From: an uncultured Christensenella sp.
Lineage (GTDB): Bacteria; Bacillota; Clostridia; Christensenellales; Borkfalkiaceae
Reading direction: 5' to 3'
Length of the DNA: 64,000 bases
Assembly (NCBI GenBank): GCA_910586065.1
Contig: CAJUGI010000001.1
Location: 124,001-188,000, forward strand
This document shows, one piece after another, positions 37,457 to 44,831 of the stretch. The notes below the pieces were generated by a model. The model was given only the letters and a program-made list of their open reading frames with translations. It was not told the DNA's origin and did not search any database. Numbering within the stretch: the first letter of the stretch is position 1; each line of letters starts with the position of its first letter. Made by a program: the position numbers and the translations under genes.

Positions 37457-37807
37457 ATGAACAATTATAAAACAGTAAGTGTAGCGGAAGGGGCAAGGAC
37501 GGAACTGCACGGCGTTCTTAATCTTACGGGAGCGGAAATAAGCATTAATTCGTTGCCTGCAGGGGCAAGCGTGCCGTTTGTACATTCGCATAAGCAGAAC
37601 GAAGAGATTTATGCCGTTCTCGAAGGTGAGGGGAGCGCGGTTATAGACGGTGAAAGCGTTAAGTTAAAAGCGGGCGACTGGATGCGTGTGTCTCCGTCGG
37701 CGAAAAGGCGGTTTTTCGCTTCGGAAACAACAGGTTTAAAATATGTTTGTATTCAGGTAAAAGAGAATTCTCTGGAAGGCTACACAACGACCGACGCCGT
37801 TGTTTGA
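37457..37807 (+). CDS. Small single-domain cupin protein
   Basis: 116 residues. Conserved cupin motif 1 (HSHKQNEEIYAVLEGEG, with the metal-binding His/Glu) and motif 2 (LKAGDWMRVSPSAKRRF) are present. Motif 2 lacks the usual second-half histidine (R where H is common), so metal binding may be altered. Start follows CAGGAGG. It is divergent from the HxlR gene, a common pairing in which the cupin is induced by reactive compounds. Substrate unknown. Confidence 0.85.
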   Translation: MNNYKTVSVAEGARTELHGVLNLTGAEISINSLPAGASVPFVHSHKQNEEIYAVLEGEGSAVIDGESVKLKAGDWMRVSPSAKRRFFASETTGLKYVCIQVKENSLEGYTTTDAVV

Positions 37808-37814
37808 TAAATTA

Positions 37815-37846
37815 AAAAAAGACGGATTTGTGTCCGGCTTTTTTAT
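37815..37846 (+). terminator. Terminator after the cupin gene
   Basis: Stem of 12 positions with one A-G mismatch, 37815-37826 with 37833-37844, loop TTTGTG. The 3' side is a T run. Confidence 0.8.
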
Positions 37847-37858
37847 TGTAAAAAAACG

Positions 37859-37896
37859 CAACCTTATTCGAATTCTGTCGGGTAAGGTTGTTTTTT
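37859..37896 (+). terminator. Second terminator-like hairpin
   Basis: Perfect 8-bp stem, 37859-37866 with 37883-37890, 16-base loop, then TTTTTTATT. Backup for the preceding terminator. Confidence 0.65.
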
Positions 37897-38334
37897 ATTA
37901 GAGTAGCGAAAAAATCAAAGTTGCCTTGCAAAATACCTGTTATATTCTCTGAATAATAAATTCTGCCGTTTATTGCCTTGTCTTTTATACAAGTCTTGGA
38001 ACATATCGACTATCGAAATATTACATAGACCTTTATTTACAAGCAAAACAGTTACAGAACGCCTTTAAAGAAAGAGCAAGATTATTATGAATCCATAGAA
38101 CAGCAATAAGGCATAAGGGGTTCAGATATAAACTTTTCAGCGATTTACATTGAAAACTTGCGCTTTTTAAGAAAAGCTGTCCAAATTTAAAAATTCAATA
38201 AAACGCATAAAAAGTCAGTAAAACGGGCTAAAGTTGGCAAAAATGAAAGAACGCTCTATCAATTTTGGACTCATACGGTTCAAAACTTAATAGAGTGTTC
38301 AGTTGCGCCGAACATCATAAACCTAAACAACGGC
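37897..38334. other. AT-rich gene-free stretch, possibly a decayed gene
   Basis: No open frame longer than about 40 codons with a ribosome binding site. Short helical-looking fragments occur in shifting plus-strand frames around 38020-38200 (for example YLQAKQLQNAFKERARLL and DINFSAIYIENLRFL), as expected of a frameshifted remnant. I cannot assign a family. Confidence 0.3.
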
Positions 38335-38378
38335 AACAGCCGATAGAGTTTGATTGCTCTATCGGCTGTTTTATATTT
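38335..38378 (+). terminator. Strong hairpin between convergent regions
   Basis: Perfect 14-bp stem, 38335-38348 with 38357-38370, loop TTTGATTG, then TTATATTT. It lies 57 bases beyond the stop of the PucR-type gene and may also stop that transcript. Confidence 0.75.
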
Positions 38379-38427
38379 ATAAATAGTAAATCATCACTTA
38401 CCGCAAGGTTACAATAATAGACAATAC

Positions 38428-39651
38428 CTAACTGAAAATTTTCAGTTCGGAAAGAGCTTTGCATTTTATCGAATCCAAGTATTTTATTATAGAGGCAGAA
38501 TACATAAACGATAAGTTATTTTCAACGTTATTGAAATCGATATTAAACAAGTCTTTAACTCGTTCCAGACGATAAGTTACTGTATTTTTATGTACAAATA
38601 GAATTCTGCTCGTTTCATTTAAGCTTTTATTATTTAGTAAATACTGATATAGTGTTTCAAGCAAGGACGTGTTGTTATCTCTATCATAAATATAAATTTC
38701 AAGAATTGTTTCGTTGATATAGTTTAAGATAACGTCGGTTGTAGGGGCATTAAAAAGCGGAACAAGCAATTTATTTTCTTCTTCATATTTTAAACAATAT
38801 TCATCTTTTACTTTTACAAGGTAATCAAACAGTTTTATCAGATTACCTATTATTACATCCAGTTCATACAAATCTATAATTTTCGAACTTAATATTGCAT
38901 AAATGTGATTTTTAAATAAGAAGTCGTTCAATGTTGATACCGTATATTCCGACAAATCTTCATTAAGTATCACTATAACATAGTTATCTTTTACAATGCA
39001 GTAGAAATTTCGCAAAATGTTTTTCAGCGAATCTTGCAAGTGATTATCTTCATGATTATCGTATTTTGCAAGAGATAGAAGTAAAACTCGGTAATTATAT
39101 GTGAGCGGAATTTTATATTCGGACGCTTTTGAAAGAAAGATATCTCTTCGCACATAAGTGTGTTTGACAAGAGCTTTCCAAAAATTCAATTGCGAAAAGC
39201 CGTGCCCTTCATTGGATTGTAACCGTAAAATTTTGATTATGCTCTTACACAGATGCTCTAAAAGTATCAAATCTAAATCTTCAAATTTATTCTTTTGATT
39301 TTCAAGTAATACAAGGTAGCCTATAACCGAATCGCGGAATGTCAAACGATAAAACAAACGCCGTACTTTACTGTTTATTGTTTCTAAAATTCTATATCTT
39401 TCCCCGTCTTTAAAAGATAGGTTAGCAATACTTATAAGCTCCATAGACCAACTGCCGCGTTGAATATTCGACATATAAGTATCGTCTGCGCTATCAAGGA
39501 AGAAGTGTCCCTTAATATTGTAATTCTGATCTATAACCGCCATAGGTAATTGAAAAAATGCATAATACGCTTTTAATAGTTCATCAACGGTAAATGAGTT
39601 TTCTTCAATTTGCAGTAATTCCTCGTAATCCATAATAGTACTTTGTGCCAA
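38428..39651 (-). CDS. PucR/CdaR-type transcriptional regulator
   Basis: 407 residues. The C-terminal ~60 residues are the PucR-family helix-turn-helix (SLNETSRILFVHKNTVTYRLERVKDLF). The N-terminal part is a probable ligand-binding region with no recognised motif. This class includes the sugar-diacid regulator CdaR, which controls glucarate/galactarate genes. The gene is markedly more AT-rich than its surroundings, as are the divergent permease and decarboxylase genes, so the three look like one acquired unit. It probably activates the divergent operon in response to a sugar acid. Confidence 0.85.
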   Translation of the reverse strand: MAQSTIMDYEELLQIEENSFTVDELLKAYYAFFQLPMAVIDQNYNIKGHFFLDSADDTYMSNIQRGSWSMELISIANLSFKDGERYRILETINSKVRRLFYRLTFRDSVIGYLVLLENQKNKFEDLDLILLEHLCKSIIKILRLQSNEGHGFSQLNFWKALVKHTYVRRDIFLSKASEYKIPLTYNYRVLLLSLAKYDNHEDNHLQDSLKNILRNFYCIVKDNYVIVILNEDLSEYTVSTLNDFLFKNHIYAILSSKIIDLYELDVIIGNLIKLFDYLVKVKDEYCLKYEEENKLLVPLFNAPTTDVILNYINETILEIYIYDRDNNTSLLETLYQYLLNNKSLNETSRILFVHKNTVTYRLERVKDLFNIDFNNVENNLSFMYSASIIKYLDSIKCKALSELKIFS

Positions 39652-39713
39652 TAGCCCAAATATTGAATGTAAGTTCGTATTTGTGGGCTATTACTTTTTG
39701 CCTCCTTTTTTAT

Positions 39714-39763
39714 TATAATACAAACAATCAATTAAAGCAACCGGTTTTTAGGTTGCGAGGAGG
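39714..39763 (+). promoter_or_regulatory. -10 element and ribosome binding site of the permease operon
   Basis: TATAAT at 39714-39719 has no good -35 (TTACTT at 39691), as expected for an activator-dependent promoter. GAGGAGG (39757-39763) precedes the TTG start at 39770 and fixes it. Confidence 0.6.
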
Positions 39764-39769
39764 CATATT

Positions 39770-40963
39770 TTGAAAGCAGAAAAAAGCAAAAAACCGTTCA
39801 AAGGCATAGGGATTTGGAACTTTATAAACAAAATCCCTGCTGGAACAATGTTTGTGCCGCTATTGATAAGCGCCGTTATTTGTACTATAACGGTTGCTTG
39901 TGGTCTTGGCACAGGGAAAGCGGGTGAAGGTATGACGTTATGGCAATATCTCGGTAATCCCGTCAAAGATTTATTCGGTTCTACAGGTCAAATGTTAATG
40001 ATAGGACTGATGTTATTCTGTACGGGGACAATGATTAAACCGCACGATTTTGTAGATGTCTTTAAAAGAGGAATATGGGTTGTTTTAGCAAGGCTTTTGC
40101 CTGCTTACATTATTTCGGCTGTGGTTTGGATAGTTTGTGGGCCCGAAGGCTTTTTGGGAATCGATGCTATTACTTTTACTTGCGTTGTAACAAGCGCGAA
40201 TGCAGCATTGTATATGGGCGTTACCGCACCTTATGCAGATAATAGCGATAGAGCGACGTTCCCCATAATGTTAATACTTTCAATGCCGTTACTTCCTTTT
40301 ATATTTATTAGCGCATTCGGGATGCCAGCAGGAAGTACGTCCGCTGCAACAATAGGTAAAATTTTACAAATCTTTGCATTACTAATACCGTTTTTGTTGG
40401 GATTTTTGTTTGGTAATCTCGATCCGAAAATACGCGAAATATTCAAGGGCGGCAACACGATTATATTACCGTTCTTGGGATTTCAGTTTGGCTCGACTAT
40501 TAATCTCGCAAAAGCTTTCCAGCCTACGGTGTTATTGGCTGCCGTTGTAATTACGTTAATCTTTTGGGCAATTACTATGATATTGCCTTATGTGGTAGAC
40601 AGGTTCATTTTGAAGCGTCCCGGCTATGCTTCAATCGGTAGCTCGTCGCTTGCGGGCGTGGCTTTATCGATTCCTGCTATGTTTGCGACATACACGTTTC
40701 AAGGGCTTTCGGGCGCTGACGTGGCGGCACATTCGATTGCTATACTTGCGTTTGTGCTACTCATAACCAATATTTTATCCCCGTTCTTCACAAGGGGAAT
40801 TATGACGCATTACTTTAAAACAAATCAAGGCGTTAAAATTGAAAATCCCCGTAAAATTTTCGGTGCGACTCACGGTGAACTTTTAGCCGCCGTCTATGAC
40901 GAAAATAATCATTATATCTCAAAACATCATCATCTCAGAAAACATCATTTAGGAGGCATTTAA
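39770..40963 (+). CDS. kdgT: 2-keto-3-deoxygluconate permease
   Basis: 397 residues, about ten hydrophobic segments; proton-coupled uptake of 2-keto-3-deoxygluconate, an intermediate of pectin breakdown. IPAGTMFVPLL at the N-terminus, LFCTGTMI and the glycine-rich FGSTINL and SLAGVALSIPA segments are typical of KdgT. It is longer than the ~330-residue Escherichia protein through extra N- and C-terminal segments. The C-terminal tail is histidine-rich (HHYISKHHHLRKHH), an oddity that could bind metal. TTG start with a strong AGGAGG. Divergent from the PucR-type regulator and one base before the acetolactate decarboxylase gene. Confidence 0.9.
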   Translation: MKAEKSKKPFKGIGIWNFINKIPAGTMFVPLLISAVICTITVACGLGTGKAGEGMTLWQYLGNPVKDLFGSTGQMLMIGLMLFCTGTMIKPHDFVDVFKRGIWVVLARLLPAYIISAVVWIVCGPEGFLGIDAITFTCVVTSANAALYMGVTAPYADNSDRATFPIMLILSMPLLPFIFISAFGMPAGSTSAATIGKILQIFALLIPFLLGFLFGNLDPKIREIFKGGNTIILPFLGFQFGSTINLAKAFQPTVLLAAVVITLIFWAITMILPYVVDRFILKRPGYASIGSSSLAGVALSIPAMFATYTFQGLSGADVAAHSIAILAFVLLITNILSPFFTRGIMTHYFKTNQGVKIENPRKIFGATHGELLAAVYDENNHYISKHHHLRKHHLGGI

Positions 40964-40964
40964 A

Positions 40965-41678
40965 ATGCAAAATAATCAACTTTTACAAATCGGCAATCTC
41001 AACAGTCTTATGATGGGCGACTATCACAGTAGCTGTACCGTCAAAGACCTGCTTAGTTACGGCGATACGGGAATAGGCACTTATGACGGTCTTGACGGCG
41101 AAGCCATTATAATTAATGGTAAAGCGTATAACGGACGAGCAACAGGCGTGGTAAGCGAAATGAACGACAGCGATTCGCTTCCGTTCTCAACGGTAGCAAA
41201 ATTTGATGAGAGAGTGGAAGAAAATCCTTTGGAGTTTGTATCTATCGAAGATTTCAAAGCTAAAATGGAACAATACATACAAAGTCATAATTTCTTCTAC
41301 ATGATAAAAATGGAGGGCAAATTTAAGGTCAGAGTGCGGTCTTGTTTTGTTCAAAGCGAGCCGTACGAACCGCTTTATAAAGTTGCTTGCGATCAAAGAG
41401 AGTTTGAGTATCACGATGAAGAAGGCTTTGTTGTAGGAGTATATTGTCCAAACTATGTAAACGGGATAAATATGCCGGGTTGGCACATACATTTTATCAG
41501 CAAAGATTTAACAAAAGGCGGACATATCCTTAAACTTTCATCCGACGATTGCAGAATGAAAATCAACTGCTTGGATGAATGGAACTTAATGCTTCCGCAC
41601 ACTGCCGGTTTTGAAGAGTGGAATCTTGCAACGGATTTAAAAGATAAGACAAATGCGGTAGAAGGTTCAACGAATTAA
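40965..41678 (+). CDS. Alpha-acetolactate decarboxylase
   Basis: 237 residues (AlsD/BudA family); converts 2-acetolactate to acetoin with zinc. GDTGIGTYDGLDGE near residue 33 and GWHIHFIS followed by GGHILKL hold the zinc-binding histidines and the conserved glutamate. The ribosome binding site TAGGAGG lies inside the end of the permease gene, so the two are co-transcribed and probably coupled. The link may be metabolic: keto-deoxygluconate gives pyruvate, and acetoin formation disposes of excess pyruvate without acid. No acetolactate synthase is in the window. Confidence 0.93.
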   Translation: MQNNQLLQIGNLNSLMMGDYHSSCTVKDLLSYGDTGIGTYDGLDGEAIIINGKAYNGRATGVVSEMNDSDSLPFSTVAKFDERVEENPLEFVSIEDFKAKMEQYIQSHNFFYMIKMEGKFKVRVRSCFVQSEPYEPLYKVACDQREFEYHDEEGFVVGVYCPNYVNGINMPGWHIHFISKDLTKGGHILKLSSDDCRMKINCLDEWNLMLPHTAGFEEWNLATDLKDKTNAVEGSTN

Positions 41679-41694
41679 ATTTTTATAGCAATAG

Positions 41695-41728
41695 AACAGG
41701 GCTTGCAAAAGTGCAAGCCCTGTTTTCT
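41695..41728 (+). terminator. Terminator of the permease/decarboxylase operon
   Basis: Perfect 13-bp stem, 41695-41707 with 41712-41724, loop AAAG, then TTC. Confidence 0.88.
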
Positions 41729-41914
41729 ATGAAATCTTGAAATAAAAAGTAAATCCGAACCACTCACTTGTAACAAGTATAGAGTTCGGATTATACTCTT
41801 TTGGTGCACCGACTTACCGCAAAAACGAACACGGTAATATACAAGGTAAACAGACGGGAATTATATTGCGCGGTGGAATTGCCGCTGTCGGACTATAAAT
41901 TGTACGGCAAGCAG

Positions 41915-42085
41915 TTAGCGGCGCAGTAATTGCTCACGGTTTGCAAGGGCTGTCATAGCGTGTTTATAGATACGTTTTGACAGCCTTTTTGCTTGCTCTT
42001 TATCGGGCGGCAATTTGGCGTAAATGTTTTTGCTTTGGTCGTTGAAATAGATAACCGATATTCCGAGCGGTATTTGCTTATTCAT
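41915..42085 (-). CDS. Small element-borne protein
   Basis: 56 residues starting MNKQIPLGISVIYF, with a basic helical C-terminal half (KEQAKRLSKRIYKHAM). An upstream in-frame extension lacks a start signal; ATG 42085 follows GGAG by 8 bases. It resembles small proteins of unknown function carried by clostridial conjugative elements next to sigma-like genes; I cannot name it. Confidence 0.55.
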   Translation of the reverse strand: MNKQIPLGISVIYFNDQSKNIYAKLPPDKEQAKRLSKRIYKHAMTALANREQLLRR

Positions 42086-42162
42086 ATTTGAAACTCCGTT
42101 AATTCTCGATAACCCCACCCAAACCCACCCACAGCGGGCTTGTTTTCTGTTCCGTGTTCCGT

Positions 42163-42375
42163 AGTGCCAATAAGGTAATAATAGCGTGTAAGCCCTAAAT
42201 TCTTGCGACGCGCGACGCAGTGGCAATAAGGTAATAGTAACTTATTGCCACACGGGGCGGCTGTCGCCGCCCCGTATTGTGCCGTATTTACCCCAAAAGT
42301 GTTACAGTGTTACGGGGTGGACTAGGTAATACTATGTCCACCCCGTCGGCTTAACGCTTGAATTTGCGTTACACG
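42163..42375. repeat. Hairpin cluster and direct repeats (candidate origin)
   Basis: Direct repeats AGTGSCAATAAGGTAATA at 42163-42180 and 42219-42236. Three consecutive perfect inverted repeats follow: 42220-42230 with 42241-42251 (11 bp), 42252-42261 with 42266-42275 (10 bp, loop TGTC), and 42312-42322 with 42336-42346 (11 bp). TTACGGGGTG recurs at about 42311 and 42375. The 42086-42396 interval has no gene. This may be an origin of replication or transfer, or a structured RNA. Confidence 0.6.
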
Positions 42376-42396
42376 TTACGGGGTGAACGGGTAATA

Positions 42397-42807
42397 TTAT
42401 ATACTGCAATCGCGTAATTCCTTTTGCAAGCGTTTGCGTATTGTTTTCATACGTTGCGATATAGCGGTATGCGATACGCCCTCTTGACTTGCAATTTGTC
42501 GCATAGTCATTTCCTCGTAATAGAATTTGCGCACCAAATCGCGCCGCTTGTCCGATAATGTCATTAACGCTTTATGTACGCGCTCGGCGTTTTCTTTCCG
42601 CACGATTTCAGCAAATAAGTCTATGCGCTTGTCCTCAAAGTCTATTCCCTTATCGGTAAAGTAATAAAAAGAGGTATGCCGCCGTGTTTCGCGCCAATGA
42701 TTGCGCTTTTCTTGTTGTAATAATTCCAAGTGTATCAAGTAAATATCTTCCGTAACCTCGACGGCGTTCATAGTGCCGTCCACAAATTTATAGATTATTA
42801 CTTGCAT
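42397..42807 (-). CDS. Sigma-70 region 4-type factor of a mobile element
   Basis: 136 residues. The C-terminal part is a sigma region 4 helix-turn-helix (ALMTLSDKRRDLVRKFYYEEMTMRQIASQEGVSHTAISQRMK, read as two helices). There is no obvious region 2, so it is unlikely to be a complete sigma factor. Such short proteins are standard in conjugative and mobilizable elements of Bacillota. ATG 42807 is preferred because GGAGG lies 8 bases upstream; the GTG at 42822 sits on that site. Confidence 0.8.
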   Translation of the reverse strand: MQVIIYKFVDGTMNAVEVTEDIYLIHLELLQQEKRNHWRETRRHTSFYYFTDKGIDFEDKRIDLFAEIVRKENAERVHKALMTLSDKRRDLVRKFYYEEMTMRQIASQEGVSHTAISQRMKTIRKRLQKELRDCSI

Positions 42808-42870
42808 ATAGAAAGCCTCCACTTATAAGCACGAAAACGGTAATGTGGAAAGGTTTTCCGATAAAATAAA

Positions 42871-42922
42871 AAAGCCCGACAAACTTTCAGACTTTGTAAG
42901 CCTTGAAAATTTGTCGGGCTTT
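42871..42922. terminator. Bidirectional terminator
   Basis: Perfect 13-bp stem, 42871-42883 with 42910-42922, A-rich on the left and T-rich on the right, 26-base loop. Separates the sigma-like gene from the TetR operon. Confidence 0.75.
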
Positions 42923-43029
42923 ACTCTTTCATAGAGAGCCTTAACACCTTTAACAAATGCCAGCCGTAAACGTGCGTGCGATTACCGCCCGATATTTCAT
43001 TGTGAGAGTATAGGTGTGTTATGATGTGT

Positions 43030-43116
43030 TAAATAAAATAAGAATTGAGTGCGCCATTTACTGCTCCCGAAAGTTTTTTGTCGTTTTACTTTCGTACACT
43101 CAATTCTTTATTTTTG
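43030..43116. terminator. Terminator of the TetR operon
   Basis: AGAATTGAGTG (43041-43051) pairs perfectly with 43097-43107. The flanks AAATAAAATA and TTATTTTTG extend the stem and supply T runs in both directions. It follows the mini zinc-ribbon gene stop at 43136 on the minus strand. Confidence 0.65.
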
Positions 43117-43135
43117 ATAAAGTTTTATTCGGTTG

Positions 43136-43297
43136 TTATGCTTTTTCCGATATGATTTTAAGTATTGTTATTTTTCCGTCCTTGATTTCTATTTGCAGTT
43201 TCAACTTGCATTTCGGGCAATATATTTCTACATTCGAGCCGTCACCAGCCTTGAATAATTTATACCCGCAGTCGGGGCATACAACGTAGTTTGTCAT
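43136..43297 (-). CDS. 53-residue zinc-ribbon protein
   Basis: Translates as a 53-residue protein beginning MTNYVVCPDCGYKLF and ending ILKIISEKA. Two knuckles, CPDC (residues 7-10) and CPKC (27-30), form a minimal zinc ribbon like the Com/KTR-type proteins found near phage and element genes. Its ATG overlaps the stop of the gene upstream as ATGA, which implies translational coupling. No other domain. Confidence 0.7.
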   Translation of the reverse strand: MTNYVVCPDCGYKLFKAGDGSNVEIYCPKCKLKLQIEIKDGKITILKIISEKA

Positions 43298-43863
43298 AGT
43301 ACCTCGATATAATCGGAAAGATTACGCCGCAGTCCGCAGTTTGCGCCGTATTCGTCCACATAGCCCAACCGCAAAATCATTTGCACGGGTGCGGCAACGC
43401 CTAAATCGGTTTGTATAGACGAACAAAACGGCTCGGTTTCCAATGCGGCGGAAAAAGGTTGAACGGCTATATTGTTTTCGGTACAGTCAAACCAAAACGC
43501 TTGCGTTTTTCTGCCCGTGTTAATCAATTCTTCAAAGGTACTGCCGCCCGTAATAACGGCGAACGCGCCACAATTATTCAGTTGCTTTTTTAATACGCGA
43601 CTTTCGTCTATTGAAATTTGCAAGCGGTTTTCGTTCGGATAAAGTTTAACGCTCCACATTTGCGTATTATGTGAGTTAGCCGCAATAGAGGAATACCACA
43701 GCGCATTTTGAATATCGCCCTCAACACCGTCTAATTTACGCGACGGATTGACTTTTAACGGTCTGCCCATAATTGCCGCCGCAGTCAGAACAGCGGACAG
43801 CGCGATAATGACCGCGCCTAAAATCGAAAATACAATCATCATAACTTTCTTTTTCCTTGTCAT
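43294..43863 (-). CDS. Nitroreductase-like protein with internal deletion
   Basis: 189 residues. An N-terminal signal/anchor helix (MMIVFSILGAVIIALSAVLTA) is followed by SSIAANSHNTQMW, typical of the FMN-binding segment of the Acg/nitroreductase family, then DESRVLKKQLNNCGAFA. After that it jumps to a segment like the family C-terminus (TGRKTQAFWF to VQMILRLGYVDEYG). Full-length relatives are around 330 residues, so roughly 130 central residues seem to be missing in frame. It may be inactive. ATG 43863 follows AAGGGGGA. Second gene of the TetR operon. Confidence 0.65.
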   Translation of the reverse strand: MTRKKKVMMIVFSILGAVIIALSAVLTAAAIMGRPLKVNPSRKLDGVEGDIQNALWYSSIAANSHNTQMWSVKLYPNENRLQISIDESRVLKKQLNNCGAFAVITGGSTFEELINTGRKTQAFWFDCTENNIAVQPFSAALETEPFCSSIQTDLGVAAPVQMILRLGYVDEYGANCGLRRNLSDYIEVL

Positions 43864-43874
43864 AGTTTTCCCCC

Positions 43875-44498
43875 TTATTTGCAAGCACACAGCAGCCGTT
43901 CAAAACAAAACGCCGAAAAATCTTTTTCATTTAGTTGCAGCATTTTCAAATAGTCTTTTTTGTGATTTATCATTCTGATTATGCCCGCAACCGAACTCCA
44001 AACGAATAGCAGAATTGCCGAATTGTCAAGCGCAATATTGATAATTCCTTCGTCCTTTCCTTGCTGTAATAAAGCAATTAGTTTTTCGTTTAATGCCTCG
44101 CCCAAATGGTATATGTCTTTGTAAATTTGCGGCGTATCGTCGGCTTTTATGTTTACGTTAATCGTTCCTATAAGCCCCTCAAAATAGAGCGGGTAACGAG
44201 TGGCAAGCCGAAAAACATCTTGACATATTTTTGTGAACGTATCGCTAAAAGCGGTATTTTCGTCGATGGCTTTATCTACTTTAACGACTATCTTTTCCAT
44301 AAACTCCAAAACGAGCGCAAAATAAACCTCGTCTTTATCTTTGAAATAGCCGTATAAGGTGGGCTTGCTATAACCAGCCTCTGCCGCAAGTTGTTCCATT
44401 GTCGTCTTTTCAACGCCGTTTTTGCAAAATAGTTTGTCGGCGGCGTCTAAAATGTTTCGACGGTTAAACGCTATTGTTCTTTGTGTTCTTGTGTTCAT
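43875..44498 (-). CDS. TetR-family repressor
   Basis: 207 residues. N-terminal HTH: RRNILDAADKLFCKNG, TTMEQLAAEAGYSKPTLYGYF. The C-terminal ligand domain is helical and unassigned. Start follows TAGGAG. It heads an operon with the nitroreductase-like and mini zinc-ribbon genes and very likely represses it through the operators just upstream. Confidence 0.92.
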   Translation of the reverse strand: MNTRTQRTIAFNRRNILDAADKLFCKNGVEKTTMEQLAAEAGYSKPTLYGYFKDKDEVYFALVLEFMEKIVVKVDKAIDENTAFSDTFTKICQDVFRLATRYPLYFEGLIGTINVNIKADDTPQIYKDIYHLGEALNEKLIALLQQGKDEGIINIALDNSAILLFVWSSVAGIIRMINHKKDYLKMLQLNEKDFSAFCFERLLCACK

Positions 44499-44513
44499 AG
44501 CACGCTCCTAAAC

Positions 44514-44558
44514 TTTACTATCGGTAAAATTATAATACTTTCGGTAAAGAAAAGTCAA
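44514..44558 (-). promoter_or_regulatory. TetR operon promoter with two operators
   Basis: Minus strand: TTGACT (44558-44553), 18-base spacer, TATAAT (44534-44529). Two near-identical copies of TTTACCGAWAGTA (44548-44536 and 44528-44516) lie in the spacer and just downstream of the -10. The second is part of the near-palindrome TTTACCGATAGTAAA. This is a textbook repressor arrangement. Confidence 0.8.
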
Positions 44559-44639
44559 GCATTTTGCTTGGCGTTTCGTTTGATATTTGCTATAATGTCA
44601 ATGTAACACAAAAGATTTTTTTCGTATACATTTTGTAGA

Positions 44640-44823
44640 TTTGTTATTCGCTTGTGCTTACCGTCTGGGGACGGAATACGCCGCCTTGACAAATTATCAA
44701 GGGCGGCTATTTATTTCCAGTAGGGCATAAAGCCGCCGTCGCCTACGGCGCAAACCCTTGACAATTTGCCTGCGGCGGCATTTTTTGCCGGTTAAGACGG
44801 TAAGCACCAAAGCGAACAACAAA
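44640..44823. repeat. 184-bp inverted-repeat element (MITE-like)
   Basis: The ends are inverted copies: TTTGTTATTCGCTT then GTGCTTACCGTCT (44640-44666), and AGACGGTAAGCAC then CAAAGCGAACAACAAA (44795-44823), with one mismatch and a 2-base gap. Inside, CCGCCTTGA/TCAAGGGCGG forms a further hairpin (about 44681-44706). There is no ORF. It sits exactly where the serine recombinase gene loses its upstream part. No clear target duplication was found. Confidence 0.5.
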
Positions 44824-44831
44824 ATTTTTAA

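Noticed and set aside
41736-41790. AATCCGAAC...GTTCGGATT inverted repeat as a tRNA-like arm
   Set aside because: No cloverleaf can be built around it; it is more simply a second hairpin after the decarboxylase operon.
43014-43289. 91-codon plus-strand ORF
   Set aside because: Antisense to the 53-residue zinc-ribbon gene, which has a start coupled by ATGA and two CxxC knuckles.
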